Shown piece by piece: positions 19,920-29,778 of a DNA stretch of 64,000 bases. Position 1 is the first letter of the stretch. Each line of letters begins with the position of its first letter. This DNA is from Microbacterium sp. lyk4-40-TSB-66. GTDB taxonomy: Bacteria > Actinomycetota > Actinomycetes > Actinomycetales > Microbacteriaceae. Where the stretch lies: positions 1 through 64,000 of the forward strand of contig NZ_JARVRW010000006.1 of assembly GCF_030209475.1 (NCBI RefSeq), read 5' to 3'. Both the position numbers and the translations under genes were made by a program. The notes under the pieces were generated by a model, which saw nothing but the letters and a program-made list of their open reading frames with translations, had not been told where the DNA came from and did not search any database.

Positions 19920-20947
19920 GCGCCGTCTACCGCGTCGACCTCGACGCATTCGCCCGTAATCTCCGCCGCGTGCGCGAGGCCGTGGCACCTGCCGCCCACA
20001 TGCTCGTCGTCAAGGATGACGCGTACGCCCACGGACTCGAGGTGCTCGTGCGACGGGCGTGGGACGAGGGCGTCCGCTGGTTCGGCGCCTTCGACGTCGT
20101 CACCGGGGCCGCGGTGCGCGCGGTGGTCGGCGCCGACGCCCGCATCTTCGTCTGGCTCATCGGCGGGGTCGACGACCTCGAGGCCGGGGTGGCCGCCGAC
20201 CTCGACCTCGGCATCGGCGACGAAGGCCTGCTCGACGACCTCGGCACCCTCACGGCGGGCCCGGCCCGCGTGCACCTGAAGATCGACACCGGTCTTCACC
20301 GCAACGGCATCCGGCCCGAGCGGTGGGACGCCGCCCTCGCCCGGACGGCCGCCCTCGTCGCCGACGGTCGCGCGGTCTTCGAGGGGATCTGGTCGCACAT
20401 CTCGGAGGCTTCGGATGCCGACGACGACGACGCCCGCGCGCTGTTCCTCGCGGCGCGCCGCGCGGCGCGCGCTGCGGGCCTCGAGCCGCGGTTCTCGCAC
20501 CTGGCCGCCAGTGCCGCCGGATTCGCCCGCGGCGAGTTCCGCGAAGACCTCGTCCGGGTGGGGGCGTTCTCGTACGGCATCCGTCCCGCCGGTGGCCCCG
20601 GCGAAGCCGAGCTCGGCATCGAGCCGATCGCGGCCCTGGTCGCGACCGTGACCGCCGTCGACCCCGCGGGCGTGCACCTCGACGTGGGCAGCCTGCACGG
20701 CCTGCCGAGCACTCTCTCCGGGCACTTCGACGTGGCCACCCCCGCAGGTCCCCGCAGCCTCGAGGTCATCGATGCGACTCACAGCGTCGTCGCGCCGTGG
20801 GAGGGCGCCCGCCGCGGCGACGAGATCACCGTCTTCGGGCGAGGGGCGTTGCACAGCGCGACCGACCTCGCGGAGATGATCGACACGATCGGTGAGGAGA
20901 TCGCGTTGCGCGTCTCACCCTCACTGCCCCGGGTCTACACGGGGTAG
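19916..20947 (+). CDS. Alanine racemase-like protein with PLP barrel, C-domain lacking catalytic Tyr
   Basis: A 343-aa protein. The N-terminal barrel is intact: Lys33 in LVVKDDAYAHG is the PLP Lys, followed by LKIDTGLHRNGI and VRVGAFSYG with the Arg that contacts PLP. The C-terminal domain starts (IAALVATVTAVD) and ends (RVSPSLPRVYT) like Alr, but the middle lacks the SYG, GYADG and GR.MD motifs; the Tyr position reads GVHLDVG. It is translationally coupled to the preceding gene, which has exactly those motifs. The substrate could be Ala, Ser or a diamino acid. A hairpin follows. Confidence 0.85.
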   Translation: MSAVYRVDLDAFARNLRRVREAVAPAAHMLVVKDDAYAHGLEVLVRRAWDEGVRWFGAFDVVTGAAVRAVVGADARIFVWLIGGVDDLEAGVAADLDLGIGDEGLLDDLGTLTAGPARVHLKIDTGLHRNGIRPERWDAALARTAALVADGRAVFEGIWSHISEASDADDDDARALFLAARRAARAAGLEPRFSHLAASAAGFARGEFREDLVRVGAFSYGIRPAGGPGEAELGIEPIAALVATVTAVDPAGVHLDVGSLHGLPSTLSGHFDVATPAGPRSLEVIDATHSVVAPWEGARRGDEITVFGRGALHSATDLAEMIDTIGEEIALRVSPSLPRVYTG

Positions 20948-20966
20948 CGCCCCACAACGCAGAAGA

Positions 20967-20999
20967 GCCCCGTTCCGCTTCCGAGGAAGCGGCCGGGGC
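20967..20999. terminator. Bidirectional terminator
   Basis: Arms 20967-20982 and 20985-20999 pair almost completely, with one bulge, between the convergent racemase and DUF7455 genes. Confidence 0.65.
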
Positions 21000-21017
21000 C
21001 CGATCTGATGCGAGGGC

Positions 21018-21236
21018 TCAGTCGGCGGACGAGAGACGTGCGGTCTCGTCGTGCCACGAGGTGGCGATGCTGCGCAGCTTCTCTTCGTACTTGCGGCCGT
21101 GGTGTGCGCAGAACAGCAGTTCGCTGCCGTTGACCTCGGCGGCGATGTACGCCTGCGCGCCGCAGGAGTCACAGCGGTCCGCCGCCGTCAGACGGTGGTC
21201 GAGAACAGTCGCGTCGGGTGCGGTCGTGGTGGTCAT
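21018..21236 (-). CDS. DUF7455 small zinc-ribbon-like protein
   Basis: A 72-aa protein with CDSCGAQAY and LFCAHHGRKYEEKL, giving a C-x2-C...C-x2-H metal-binding pattern. It matches the short DUF7455 proteins that sit near sigA and the topoisomerase genes in actinobacteria; function is unknown. The ATG at 21236 is chosen because GGAGGG lies 9 bases upstream, whereas the ATG at 21254 would overlap that site. It is divergent from parE, with a TATATG -10-like box at 21274-21279. Confidence 0.8.
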   Translation of the reverse strand: MTTTTAPDATVLDHRLTAADRCDSCGAQAYIAAEVNGSELLFCAHHGRKYEEKLRSIATSWHDETARLSSAD

Positions 21237-21273
21237 CTCGGGTGCCCTCCTCATGTGGTCGTGGGCGAGTCTC

Positions 21274-21279
21274 CATATA
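21274..21279 (-). promoter_or_regulatory. -10 box TATATG for DUF7455 gene
   Basis: TATATG on the minus strand, about 38 bases before the start, in an AT-richer patch. Confidence 0.4.
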
Positions 21280-21387
21280 CAACCACGCGGATGTTTCCCC
21301 TATGCCGCGCCTTGATCACATTTCGCTGTGCGCGTACGGTGACCCCACCTCGCTGTGTGTCTGCAAGTCGATGTCGGTGGCCCCGAT

Positions 21388-21393
21388 TACGCT
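21388..21393 (+). promoter_or_regulatory. -10 box TACGCT, leaderless start of parE
   Basis: TACGCT ends 8 bases before the GTG at 21402. Confidence 0.5.
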
Positions 21394-21401
21394 GGGAGAT
21401 C

Positions 21402-23471
21402 GTGACGTCCGAGTACTCCGCCCACCACCTGCAGGTCCTCGAGGGCCTCGAAGCCGTGCGCAAGCGCCCCGGGATGTACATCGGCTCCACGGACTCCCGC
21501 GGTCTCATGCACTGCCTCTGGGAGATCATCGACAACTCCGTCGACGAAGCCCTCGCCGGACACGGCGCCCGCATCGACATCGTGCTGCACTCCGACGGCA
21601 GTGTCGAGGTGCGCGACCGGGCGCGCGGCATCCCCGTCGACGTCGAACCACGCACCGGTCTGACGGGTGTCGAGGTGGTCTTCACCAAGCTCCACGCCGG
21701 AGGCAAGTTCGGGGGCGGCTCCTACGCGGCATCCGGTGGTCTGCACGGTGTCGGTGCGTCGGTCGTGAACGCGCTGTCGGAGCGCCTCGACGTCGAGGTC
21801 GACCGCGGCGGCAAGACCCACGCGATGTCGTTCCACCGTGGCGAGCCCGGTCTCTTCGCCGGCGACGGCCCTGACGCGCCCTTCACGCCGTTCGAGCGCA
21901 GCAGCGAGCTGCGGGTCGTCGGCAAAGCGCCGCGCGGTGTCACCGGTACACGCATCCGCTACTGGGCCGACCGGCAGATCTTCACGAAGGACGCCGCCTT
22001 CGGCCACGACGAACTCGTGCAGCGCGTGCGCCAGACGGCGTTCCTCGTGCCCGGGCTCGAGCTGGTGGTGGTCGACGAGCGCTCGGAGGAACCCGTCGAG
22101 ACCAGCTACCGCTTCGATGGGGGCATCTCGGAGTTCGCGGAGTTCCTGGCCCCCGACGCCGCGGTCACCGACACCTGGCGCCTGAACGGCACCGGAACGT
22201 TCACCGAGACCGTGCCGGTGCTGCAGAGCGGGGGGTCGATGGTGCCGACCGAGGTGCAGCGCGAATGCGAGGTCGACATCGCGGTGCGCTGGGGGACCGG
22301 TTACGACACCACGTCGCGCTCCTTCGTCAACATCATCGCCACGCCCAAGGGCGGGACCCACCAGCAGGGCTTCGAGCTGGGCCTGATGAAGGTGCTGCGC
22401 ACGCAGGTGGAGCAGAATGCCCGCAAGCTCAAGGTCGGAAACGACAAGGTCGAGAAAGACGACCTGCTCGCTGGTCTCACCGCCGTGTTGACCGTGCGCC
22501 TGCCCGAGCCGCAGTTCGAGGGGCAGACCAAAGAGGTGCTGGGCACTCCCGCTGTCCGCCAGATCGTGGCATCCGTCGTCCAGAAAGAACTCGCGGAGCG
22601 GTTCGCCTCGCCCAAGCGCGACGACAAGGCGCAGACCGCACAGTTGCTCGAGAAGATCGTGTCCGAGATGAAGGCGCGCATCTCGGCCCGCACGCACAAA
22701 GAGACGCAGCGCCGCAAGAACGCGCTGGAGTCTTCGTCGCTGCCGTCGAAGCTCGTCGACTGCCGCTCGAACGACGTCGAGAACTCCGAGCTGTTCATCG
22801 TCGAGGGCAACTCCGCCCTCGGCACCGCGCGCGACGCACGCAACAGCGAGTACCAGGCCCTGCTGCCCATCCGCGGCAAGATCCTCAACACCCAGAAGGC
22901 GTCGATCAGCGACATGCTGTCGAACGCGGAGTGCGCCTCGATCATCCAGGTCATCGGGGCGGGTTCGGGTCGGTCCTTCGACCTCAGCGCCGCCCGTTAC
23001 GGCAAGATCATCCTCATGAGCGACGCCGACGTCGACGGCGCGCACATCCGCACCCTGCTGCTGACGCTGTTCTTCCGTTACATGCGCCCGCTGGTCGAGG
23101 CCGGGCGGGTCTTCGCGGCGGTGCCGCCGCTGCACCGCGTCATCGTGATGAACCCGGGCTCCAAGCCCAACGAGACGATCTACACGTACAGCGAGCAGGA
23201 GCTGCACACCCTGCTCGCTCGCCTCAAGAAGTCCAACAAGCGCTGGCAGGAACCGATTCAGCGGTACAAGGGCCTCGGCGAGATGGATGCCGACCAGCTC
23301 GCGACGACCACCATGGACCGCGCCGGGCGCACGCTCCGTCGCGTCCGCGTGCAGGACATCGAGGGCGCAGCCCAGGTGTTCGACCTGCTGATGGGCAGCG
23401 AGGTCGCGCCGCGCCGCGAGTTCATCGTGCACTCCAGCGACCGCCTGGCGCGCGAGAGCATCGACGTCTGA
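21402..23471 (+). CDS. parE: DNA topoisomerase IV subunit B
   Basis: ATPase subunit of a type IIA topoisomerase. The 689-aa protein has GLEAVRKRPGMYIGST (about 13-28), the ATP-site EIIDNSVDEAL, the GGLHGVGASVVNALS lid, and the TOPRIM domain with IVEGNSALGTARD and SDADVDGAHIRTLL. I call it ParE rather than GyrB because its gyrA-type neighbour is convergent and this locus near sigA is not the oriC gyrBA pair; this is inference. The GTG at 21402 opens the canonical EYSAHHLQVLEGLEAV region and has a leaderless -10 box. The ORF can be read 117 codons further upstream without support. Confidence 0.9.
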   Translation: MTSEYSAHHLQVLEGLEAVRKRPGMYIGSTDSRGLMHCLWEIIDNSVDEALAGHGARIDIVLHSDGSVEVRDRARGIPVDVEPRTGLTGVEVVFTKLHAGGKFGGGSYAASGGLHGVGASVVNALSERLDVEVDRGGKTHAMSFHRGEPGLFAGDGPDAPFTPFERSSELRVVGKAPRGVTGTRIRYWADRQIFTKDAAFGHDELVQRVRQTAFLVPGLELVVVDERSEEPVETSYRFDGGISEFAEFLAPDAAVTDTWRLNGTGTFTETVPVLQSGGSMVPTEVQRECEVDIAVRWGTGYDTTSRSFVNIIATPKGGTHQQGFELGLMKVLRTQVEQNARKLKVGNDKVEKDDLLAGLTAVLTVRLPEPQFEGQTKEVLGTPAVRQIVASVVQKELAERFASPKRDDKAQTAQLLEKIVSEMKARISARTHKETQRRKNALESSSLPSKLVDCRSNDVENSELFIVEGNSALGTARDARNSEYQALLPIRGKILNTQKASISDMLSNAECASIIQVIGAGSGRSFDLSAARYGKIILMSDADVDGAHIRTLLLTLFFRYMRPLVEAGRVFAAVPPLHRVIVMNPGSKPNETIYTYSEQELHTLLARLKKSNKRWQEPIQRYKGLGEMDADQLATTTMDRAGRTLRRVRVQDIEGAAQVFDLLMGSEVAPRREFIVHSSDRLARESIDV

Positions 23472-23604
23472 TCACGGCGGGCGACCTACGCCCCGCCGCG
23501 CCACCGCCCGGCGCTCCGTTCCGAGGCGGCGCGTAGCGTCATGCCCTCCGCGCCGCCCGCCATCGCGCGCACTGCTTCATGCACGCCGGTTGCGACCGGA
23601 TCGA

Positions 23605-26070
23605 TCAGCGGACGACGGTGCCGATCGCGCCCACCGACGCGTCGAGGGGCTGGCCCGACGCGTCGCGCTTCGCACCCGGCTCCGGCAGCGCCCGCACCGA
23701 GCCATCCGTCCCCACCGCGCGCGGTTCGGTTCCGACCCATGCGAGCACCAGCGCATCCTCGCCGCGCAGAAGGCGCTGCGCGCGCACACCGCCGGTGGCG
23801 CGTCCCTTCGCGGGGAACTCCGTGAAGGCCGAGACCTTCGCGCTGCCGGCGTCGGTTCCCGCGAGAGCGGCCGACGAGCCGGCCACGGTGACCACGACGG
23901 CGTCGAACGCCGACGCCCCCACGACGGCGAAGGCGATGGCGCGCGCTCCGTCCGACAGGCGGATGCCGGCCATACCCCCCGCCGAGCGACCCTGAGGCCG
24001 CACGGACGACGCGTCGAAGCGCAGCAGTTGCGCGTCGTCGGCGACGAACACCAGCTCCGCGTTGTCGCCCGCGGGGGCGGCTCCGACGACGCGGTCACCC
24101 TCGCGCAGCGCGATGATCTCGATCTCGTCCTTCGTGCCCAGTTCGCTCGCCGCGACACGCTTGACCACACCCTGTTCGGTACCGAGGGCGATGGTGGGTC
24201 CGTCGGTCAGGGGAACGAGGCCGACGACCGTTTCGCCCTTGCCGAGCGCCAGGTATTGCTCGACCTTCATGCCCGCGGCAACCTGCACCGAATTGGCCGG
24301 CACCGAGGGGAGGTCGACGGGGGAGAAGCGCACCAGGCGCCCGGCCGAGGTGACGGCGCCGACGTCGCCCCGCGTGGTGGTGTCGACGGCCGAGCGGATC
24401 GCGTCGTGCTTCGAGCGGCGGGTGGGCGCGACCACCCCGCCTCCCGGGGCGTCGGCGACGAGCTCGGCCCGCACCATGCGGCCGGTGGCCGACAGGTAGA
24501 CGCGGCAGGGGGCGTCGGCGATCTGCAGGTCCGCGGCGGCGGCGGCCTTGGCCGAGCGGGGCTGCACGGGTCCGCCGTTGAGCAGCAGGGTCCGTCGAGG
24601 AGTGCCGTACGCCTCGGCCGCGGCATCCAGTTCTCGAGCCACCTGCTGTCGCAGCAGCGTCTCGCTGCCGAGCAACTCGACGAGCTGTGCGATCTCGGCG
24701 TTCAACTGGTCGCGCTCGGCTTCGAGCTCGATGCGCGAGAACTTCGTCAGTCGCCGCAGACGCAACTCGAGGATGTACTCCGCCTGCGGGTGCGAGAGGT
24801 CGAACACCTCCTGCAGCTTCGTGCGGGCCTGTTCGCCGTCGTCGGAGGAGCGGATGACCTGGATGACCTCGTCGATGTCGAGGATGGCGATGAGCAGGCC
24901 CTCGACGAGGTGCAGCCGTTCGCGCCGGCGGGCGAGGCGGTACTCGCTGCGGCGCGTGACGACGCGGATGCGGTGATCGAGGTACACGCGAAGGAGGTCG
25001 CGCAGCCCCAGGGTCTGCGGCTGCCCGTCGACCAGCGCGACGTTGTTGATGCCGAACGAGTCCTCGAGCGGCGTGAGCCGGTAGAGGTGTTCGAGGACGG
25101 CCTTCGGGTCGAACCCGGTCTTGATGCCGATGACCAAGCGCAGACCGTGGTGGCGGTCGGAGAGGTCGGTGACGTCGGCGATACCGGCCAGCTTCTTCGC
25201 CTGCACGGCGTCTTTGATCTTCTCGATCACCCGCTCCGCACCGACGAGGTAGGGGAGTTCCGTGATGACGATGCCCGTGCGACGCGGGCCGAGCGACTCG
25301 ATCGACGCCTTCGCACGCGTGCGGAAAGTGCCGCGACCGTTCGTGTAGGCGTCCTTGATGCCGTCGAGCCCGACGATGATGCCGCCCGTGGGCAGGTCGG
25401 GGCCGGGGACGAACTCCATGAGCTCCTCCACCGTGGCATCCGGATGCTGGAGCAGGTGGATCGCTGCCGCCACGACCTCGATGAGGTTGTGCGGAGCCAT
25501 GTTGGTGGCCATGCCGACCGCGATGCCCGTCGCCCCGTTCACGAGGAGGTTGGGGAAGGCCGCAGGCAGTACTTCGGGTTGCTGGAATTGGCCGTCGTAG
25601 TTCGGGATGAAGTCGACGACGTCTTCGTCGAGGTTCTCGGTGAGGGCCAGTGCCGGGGGAGCGAGGCGCGCCTCGGTGTAACGCGAGGCCGCCGGGCCGT
25701 CGTCGAGCGAGCCGAAGTTGCCATGGCCGTCGACCAGGGGCACGCGGAGCGTGAAGTGTTGCGCGAGGCGCACCAGGGCGTCGTAGATGGGCGCATCGCC
25801 GTGGGGGTGCAGCTTTCCCATGACCTCGCCGACGACGCGGGCGCTCTTGACGTGACCGCGGTCGGGCCGCAGGCCCATCTCGGCCATCTGGTACAGGATG
25901 CGGCGCTGCACGGGCTTGAGGCCGTCTCGGGCGTCGGGGAGTGCTCGCGAGTAGATGACCGAGTAGGCGTACTCGAGGAACGACCCCTGCATCTCGGTCG
26001 AGACATCGACGTCTTCGATGCGCTCGACGACGGGCGACGTCGCGGCGGAGGAGGAACGGGAATCGGGCAT
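23605..26070 (-). CDS. parC: DNA topoisomerase IV subunit A
   Basis: Breakage-reunion subunit. The 821-aa protein has [20 protein letters not shown] near the N-terminus, [17 protein letters not shown] and the catalytic Tyr in [12 protein letters not shown]. The second half is the six-bladed DNA-wrapping domain. It is convergent with parE, the two stops 133 bases apart, an unusual arrangement for a pair that is often in tandem. The ATG at 26070 starts MPDSRSSS; the ORF extends 74 codons upstream with no support. No strong terminator is visible in the 133-bp gap. Confidence 0.9.
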   Translation of the reverse strand: MPDSRSSSAATSPVVERIEDVDVSTEMQGSFLEYAYSVIYSRALPDARDGLKPVQRRILYQMAEMGLRPDRGHVKSARVVGEVMGKLHPHGDAPIYDALVRLAQHFTLRVPLVDGHGNFGSLDDGPAASRYTEARLAPPALALTENLDEDVVDFIPNYDGQFQQPEVLPAAFPNLLVNGATGIAVGMATNMAPHNLIEVVAAAIHLLQHPDATVEELMEFVPGPDLPTGGIIVGLDGIKDAYTNGRGTFRTRAKASIESLGPRRTGIVITELPYLVGAERVIEKIKDAVQAKKLAGIADVTDLSDRHHGLRLVIGIKTGFDPKAVLEHLYRLTPLEDSFGINNVALVDGQPQTLGLRDLLRVYLDHRIRVVTRRSEYRLARRRERLHLVEGLLIAILDIDEVIQVIRSSDDGEQARTKLQEVFDLSHPQAEYILELRLRRLTKFSRIELEAERDQLNAEIAQLVELLGSETLLRQQVARELDAAAEAYGTPRRTLLLNGGPVQPRSAKAAAAADLQIADAPCRVYLSATGRMVRAELVADAPGGGVVAPTRRSKHDAIRSAVDTTTRGDVGAVTSAGRLVRFSPVDLPSVPANSVQVAAGMKVEQYLALGKGETVVGLVPLTDGPTIALGTEQGVVKRVAASELGTKDEIEIIALREGDRVVGAAPAGDNAELVFVADDAQLLRFDASSVRPQGRSAGGMAGIRLSDGARAIAFAVVGASAFDAVVVTVAGSSAALAGTDAGSAKVSAFTEFPAKGRATGGVRAQRLLRGEDALVLAWVGTEPRAVGTDGSVRALPEPGAKRDASGQPLDASVGAIGTVVR

Positions 26071-26140
26071 AGGAGGGCCTCGTGTCGGACGGGCGTCCGG
26101 GACGGACGGGAATCGGGAGCCGTGTGGAAGACTTGCCCCG

Positions 26141-27259
26141 ATGTCACTCAGCTTACCGGCGGACCCGCCACGCTCTCGGAGCCTCACCGGTGTCCTGACG
26201 CAGTCCGTCGCGGCGATCGACGGGGCGTCCGAGTGGTTCGCGCCCGCGCGCAGCGTGATCGTCTTCCTCGTGGACGGTCTCGGCGCGCACAACCTGGCCG
26301 CACGTCGCGGTCACGCGCGGTTCCTGGCCGCCGCCGGTGGTCGTCGCGACGTCGCGCGGACCGTCTTCCCCTCGACCACGGCCGCAGCGCTCACCAGTCT
26401 CCTGACGGGGGCCGACCCCGGGGCGCACGGCATCGTCGGCTATCGCACGAGGATCCCCGGCACGCCGATCGCCTCCAACCAGCTCCACGGATGGGAGACC
26501 GACGGCCTCGATCCGCATACCTGGCAGCGTCGCGAGCCGCTCTTCGCGACCCTCGCCGATCGCGCGTTCGTCGTCTCCAAGCCGATGTACACCGCGAGCG
26601 GCTTCACCGAGGCGACACTGCGGGGCGCGGCGTTCCTCCCCTCCGACGATCTCGACGAGCGGGTGGCTATCGCGGCCGACCTGGCCGCTCGGCATCCGGG
26701 TTCGATCACCTACCTCTACGCTCCCGAGCTCGACACCGCCGGGCACCGTGACGGCTGGGAGTCCGACCGATGGACGGACGCGCTCGAGCGCGTCGACAGC
26801 GCCGCCCGCCGACTCGCCGAGGCCATCGATCCGCGCACCGGCGTGCTCGTCACCGCCGATCACGGCATGGTCGACGTGCCCGCGCACAAGCACGTCCTGC
26901 TGCGCGAGGGCGACCCCCTGCTCGAGGGCGTCGCGCTCATCGGCGGGGAGCCGCGCATGCTCCACCTCTACGCCGACGACGGACACGCGGATGCCGTGGC
27001 CACGGCGTGGAAAGAGCGCGAGGCCGGCCGCGCCTGGGTCATGACGCGCGACGAAGCGATCTCAGCCGGTCTCTTCGGCGCGGTCGACGACGAGGTGCGT
27101 CCTCGCATCGGCGATGTGTTGGTCGCCGCGCGCGGGCGTTTCGCCTACTACGACGACCGCGAGGCCGACAAGCGGCCGCAGCGCATGGTGGGCCAGCACG
27201 GCTCCCTCACCGACGAGGAGCGCACGGTCCCGCTCCTGCGCCTCGGCGCGTTCGCCTGA
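26141..27259 (+). CDS. Alkaline phosphatase-superfamily phosphodiesterase/nucleotide pyrophosphatase
   Basis: A 372-aa protein of the type I phosphodiesterase/nucleotide pyrophosphatase family. The metal and nucleophile motifs are visible: [11 protein letters not shown] (about 44-54), the nucleophile Thr in [15 protein letters not shown] (about 79-93), [10 protein letters not shown] and [13 protein letters not shown]. There is no signal peptide, so it should be cytoplasmic. The substrate is unknown. The ATG at 26141 starts the compact N-terminus; the upstream 41 codons look like shadow reading frame. It is divergent from parC and followed by a small perfect hairpin. Confidence 0.85.
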   Translation: MSLSLPADPPRSRSLTGVLTQSVAAIDGASEWFAPARSVIVFLVDGLGAHNLAARRGHARFLAAAGGRRDVARTVFPSTTAAALTSLLTGADPGAHGIVGYRTRIPGTPIASNQLHGWETDGLDPHTWQRREPLFATLADRAFVVSKPMYTASGFTEATLRGAAFLPSDDLDERVAIAADLAARHPGSITYLYAPELDTAGHRDGWESDRWTDALERVDSAARRLAEAIDPRTGVLVTADHGMVDVPAHKHVLLREGDPLLEGVALIGGEPRMLHLYADDGHADAVATAWKEREAGRAWVMTRDEAISAGLFGAVDDEVRPRIGDVLVAARGRFAYYDDREADKRPQRMVGQHGSLTDEERTVPLLRLGAFA

Positions 27260-27265
27260 GACCCC

Positions 27266-27289
27266 CGGATGCCGGAGGCCCGGCATCCG
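27266..27289. terminator. Hairpin between convergent genes
   Basis: CGGATGCCG and CGGCATCCG form a perfect 9-bp stem with a 6-base loop. The arms are also two copies of the GGATGCC motif that recurs through the window. Confidence 0.55.
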
Positions 27290-27303
27290 TCGACCGCGCG
27301 CCG

Positions 27304-28329
27304 TCAGCTCTCGTCGGACCGTGCGCCGAAGACGATCTCGTCCCACGAGGGCATCGAGGGGCGTCCCTTGGCACGGCGGGCCGAGTCGGCCTGCGGACGT
27401 TCCGGCTCGGGCGTCGGCGTGACGGAGTCCTCGACGAGCCCCGGCTCGACCGCGTCGAACAGCGCCACCGGGGGACCCGACGGGCGCGCCTCCGGCTCGA
27501 CCTCGGCGATGCCGGGCAACGGTTCGCGTTGTCCGCGGCGGCGACGGAGCGCCTCGAGCAGATCGGCGGTCTCGGCCGACGTCACAGGGGCGTCGGGGGC
27601 GCGCTTGATCGCGGCCGCCTGCACGGCCGGGGCGACCGGTCCCGTGGCCTCCACGCCCGGTTCGTCCTCGATGTCGAGGCGGCGCGGCCCGAAGGACCCG
27701 CTGTCGAAGCGCGAGTCGTCCTTCTGCACGGTGTCGAGGGCGCGCAGGCGCGGGATGAGGCCCTCGGGCAGCGAGCCCTGGCGCGAGAGCTGGATCGCGT
27801 CGGCGTTCTGGGGCGAGAGCGTGCTCCGGCGGGGATCGAATCCCCAGCGGGCATCGTGGTCGACGCCGTTGGCGGTGAACTCGAGCTTCACCAGCCAGCT
27901 CGCGCCCTCTTTCCAGCTCGTCCACCGCTCGGCCGAGGCGGCCGCCTCGGAGAGCTTGGCGCGGACGGCCGCGCCGAAGGTGATCGGGGCGTCGTGCTCG
28001 ATCGTGCCACCGAGCAGCACCGGCACGGCGAGGGCCTGGCTGACGACGTGCTCGCGCTCGGCGAGCACAGGGCCCTCGAAGCGCTGGATGTCTTCGATGC
28101 GCGCGTTCAACAGAGACGCCACCTCGCGGGCGGACATGCCGGCCCGGATGTGCGCCTGGATCTCGCGGGGGCTGGGTCGCGGGGCGCGGTCGTCGTCTTC
28201 GCGATCCCGGCGCGCGCGGCGCGCTTCCACGCGCAGCACCTCGTCGAGTGCGAGGGCGAAGCGTTCGCCGGCCTGGGTCGCCACGACGAGGACGTCATCC
28301 TCGGTTCCGATGACTTTGAGCTGTTCCAT
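27304..28329 (-). CDS. sepH: Septation protein SepH (DUF3071)
   Basis: Actinobacterial cell-division protein that stimulates FtsZ assembly. The 341-aa protein begins MEQLKVIGTEDDVLVVATQAG and contains the helix-turn-helix-bearing region PSPREIQAHIRAGMSAREVASLL (about 52-74), both characteristic of SepH. The C-terminal half is disordered and rich in Pro, Glu and Arg, ending in the short conserved MPSWDEIVFG. The ATG at 28329 has GGAGG 10 bases upstream. It is divergent from the DUF4193 gene; in actinobacteria sepH lies in this same sigA-dut neighbourhood. Confidence 0.9.
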   Translation of the reverse strand: MEQLKVIGTEDDVLVVATQAGERFALALDEVLRVEARRARRDREDDDRAPRPSPREIQAHIRAGMSAREVASLLNARIEDIQRFEGPVLAEREHVVSQALAVPVLLGGTIEHDAPITFGAAVRAKLSEAAASAERWTSWKEGASWLVKLEFTANGVDHDARWGFDPRRSTLSPQNADAIQLSRQGSLPEGLIPRLRALDTVQKDDSRFDSGSFGPRRLDIEDEPGVEATGPVAPAVQAAAIKRAPDAPVTSAETADLLEALRRRRGQREPLPGIAEVEPEARPSGPPVALFDAVEPGLVEDSVTPTPEPERPQADSARRAKGRPSMPSWDEIVFGARSDES

Positions 28330-28550
28330 GCGAAACACCCCTCCGATCTGCGGTCAGCGCCCATGCTGACATGCCCACCGCGTGCTTTCGGGAATATCGC
28401 GGGCGCGCCGCGAGTTTCACGCCTCGCCCGGCACGCATACCCCTCCGCGAGCATTTGCTTATCGAAGACGCGTCATGCAAACTATGGCCGCCCGATCGGG
28501 CACCCGATGGGGCACAGCACCACGAAATCCGGAAGTAGAGACCTTCACGC

Positions 28551-28844
28551 ATGGCAACCGATTACGACGCACCGCGCAAGACCGAGGACGACAGCGAGTC
28601 GATCGAGGCCCTCAAGGAGCGCGTGCCCGACAAGGCGTCGGGGTCGATCGACAACGAGGATGCCGACAACCCCTCGGGCTTCGAACTGCCCGGCGCCGAC
28701 CTCTCCGACATCGAGCTCGATGTCGTCGTCCTTCCCCCGCAGGAGGACGAGTTCACCTGCATGAGCTGCTTCCTCGTGAAGCACCGCTCCCAGATCGCTG
28801 AAGAGAGCGGCCCCGGCTTCATCTGCCTGGAGTGCGCAGCCTGA
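28551..28844 (+). CDS. DUF4193 family zinc-ribbon protein
   Basis: A 97-aa acidic protein with a C-terminal zinc ribbon, [10 protein letters not shown]...CLEC (about residues 73-95), as in the actinobacterial DUF4193 family. The first 60 residues are strongly acidic and likely disordered. Function is unknown. It overlaps the 3' end of the convergent DUF3093 gene by 26 bp. The upstream 220 bp is AT-richer than its surroundings around 28450-28490 and probably holds the promoter, but I cannot fix a -10 box. Confidence 0.85.
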   Translation: MATDYDAPRKTEDDSESIEALKERVPDKASGSIDNEDADNPSGFELPGADLSDIELDVVVLPPQEDEFTCMSCFLVKHRSQIAEESGPGFICLECAA

Positions 28845-29310
28845 CCTGAGCGCGCTGGATCGCCGCCACCAGGCGATCCGGCGTGCGGGTCGAGATGACC
28901 CACATCGGGGTCGGGTCGTCGGAATCGGTCACCGGCACGATGACGATCCCGTCGATCCCGCCGCGGATGACATGCCACGCCCGACGGTCCAGCCCGCTTC
29001 CGCGGGCGGTGCGGGCTTCCTCGGCCACGACGCCGACGGGCTCGCCGAGCAGGTCGACGGGAATGTGCGCGCGACCGGCGCGCAGTTCGCCGTCTCGCAC
29101 CTCCACGACCGGCGACAGGGCGAGCAGCGCCACCACGATCGCCACCGACACGACCAGCCCGATGAACAGGGCAAGGGTGGTGTCGAGCGGCGAGAAGACC
29201 ACGGCGGCCATGGGCCCGCACACGGCGGCGGCGACCAGCGCCCACAGGGACGGACTCAGACGCTCGCGATACTCGGCTGCGGTGCGGATGCCGCACCCCC
29301 TCTTCTGCAT
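28819..29310 (-). CDS. DUF3093 family membrane protein
   Basis: A 163-aa protein with two hydrophobic segments near the N-terminus (about 21-40 and 46-68), then a soluble domain including [21 protein letters not shown] and [22 protein letters not shown]. This is the DUF3093 pattern; function is unknown. It is divergent from dut with only 12 bases between start codons, so the two starts share one tiny control region. Its 3' end overlaps the DUF4193 gene by 26 bp. Confidence 0.82.
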   Translation of the reverse strand: MQKRGCGIRTAAEYRERLSPSLWALVAAAVCGPMAAVVFSPLDTTLALFIGLVVSVAIVVALLALSPVVEVRDGELRAGRAHIPVDLLGEPVGVVAEEARTARGSGLDRRAWHVIRGGIDGIVIVPVTDSDDPTPMWVISTRTPDRLVAAIQRAQVRLRTPGR

Positions 29311-29316
29311 TACCCT
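29311..29316 (+). promoter_or_regulatory. -10 box TACCCT, leaderless start of dut
   Basis: TACCCT ends 6 bases before the GTG at 29323 and abuts the start codon of the divergent DUF3093 gene. Confidence 0.5.
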
Positions 29317-29322
29317 CGTGGG

Positions 29323-29778
29323 GTGACCGAAACGGTGGACGTCCTCATTGTCGCATCCGAGCCCCCGGTCTTCGCCCACCCGGGTGACGCCGGTGCCGAC
29401 CTGACCGCCGCCGAGGCCGTTCGTCTCGAACCCGGTCGCCGCGCGCTCGTGTCGACGGGTGTGCGGATCGCCCTCCCGCAGGGACACGCGGCCTTCGTCG
29501 TTCCGCGCAGCGGCCTCGCCGCCAAACACGGCATCACCATCGTCAACGCGCCCGGCACGATCGACGCCGGTTATCGCGGCGAGATCAAGGTGGCGCTTTT
29601 GAACACCGACCTCGACGAGGCCTATGACATCGCGGTCGGCGACCGCATCGCCCAGTTGATCGTGTTGCCCGTCCCGCCCGTGCGCTTCGTCCCCGTCGAC
29701 GACCTTCCCGACAGCGCGCGCGGCGACGGCGGCTTCGGATCGAGCGGATACCAGAGCTTGCAAGGGAGCACCCGATGA
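29323..29778 (+). CDS. dut: dUTP diphosphatase
   Basis: Hydrolyses dUTP to dUMP and pyrophosphate, keeping uracil out of DNA and feeding dTMP synthesis. The 151-aa trimeric-type enzyme shows all five motifs in order: [41 protein letters not shown] and GDGGFGSSG. The GTG at 29323 is supported by a -10 box 6 bases upstream. It overlaps the next gene by 4 bases (ATGA), starting the dut-DUF3710-DUF3159 operon. Confidence 0.96.
   Translation: MTETVDVLIVASEPPVFAHPGDAGADLTAAEAVRLEPGRRALVSTGVRIALPQGHAAFVVPRSGLAAKHGITIVNAPGTIDAGYRGEIKVALLNTDLDEAYDIAVGDRIAQLIVLPVPPVRFVPVDDLPDSARGDGGFGSSGYQSLQGSTR

Noticed and set aside
28819..28844. Possible misannotation at the DUF4193/DUF3093 3' overlap
   Set aside because: Both reading frames end naturally and both families are recognisable, so a 26-bp convergent overlap is accepted.
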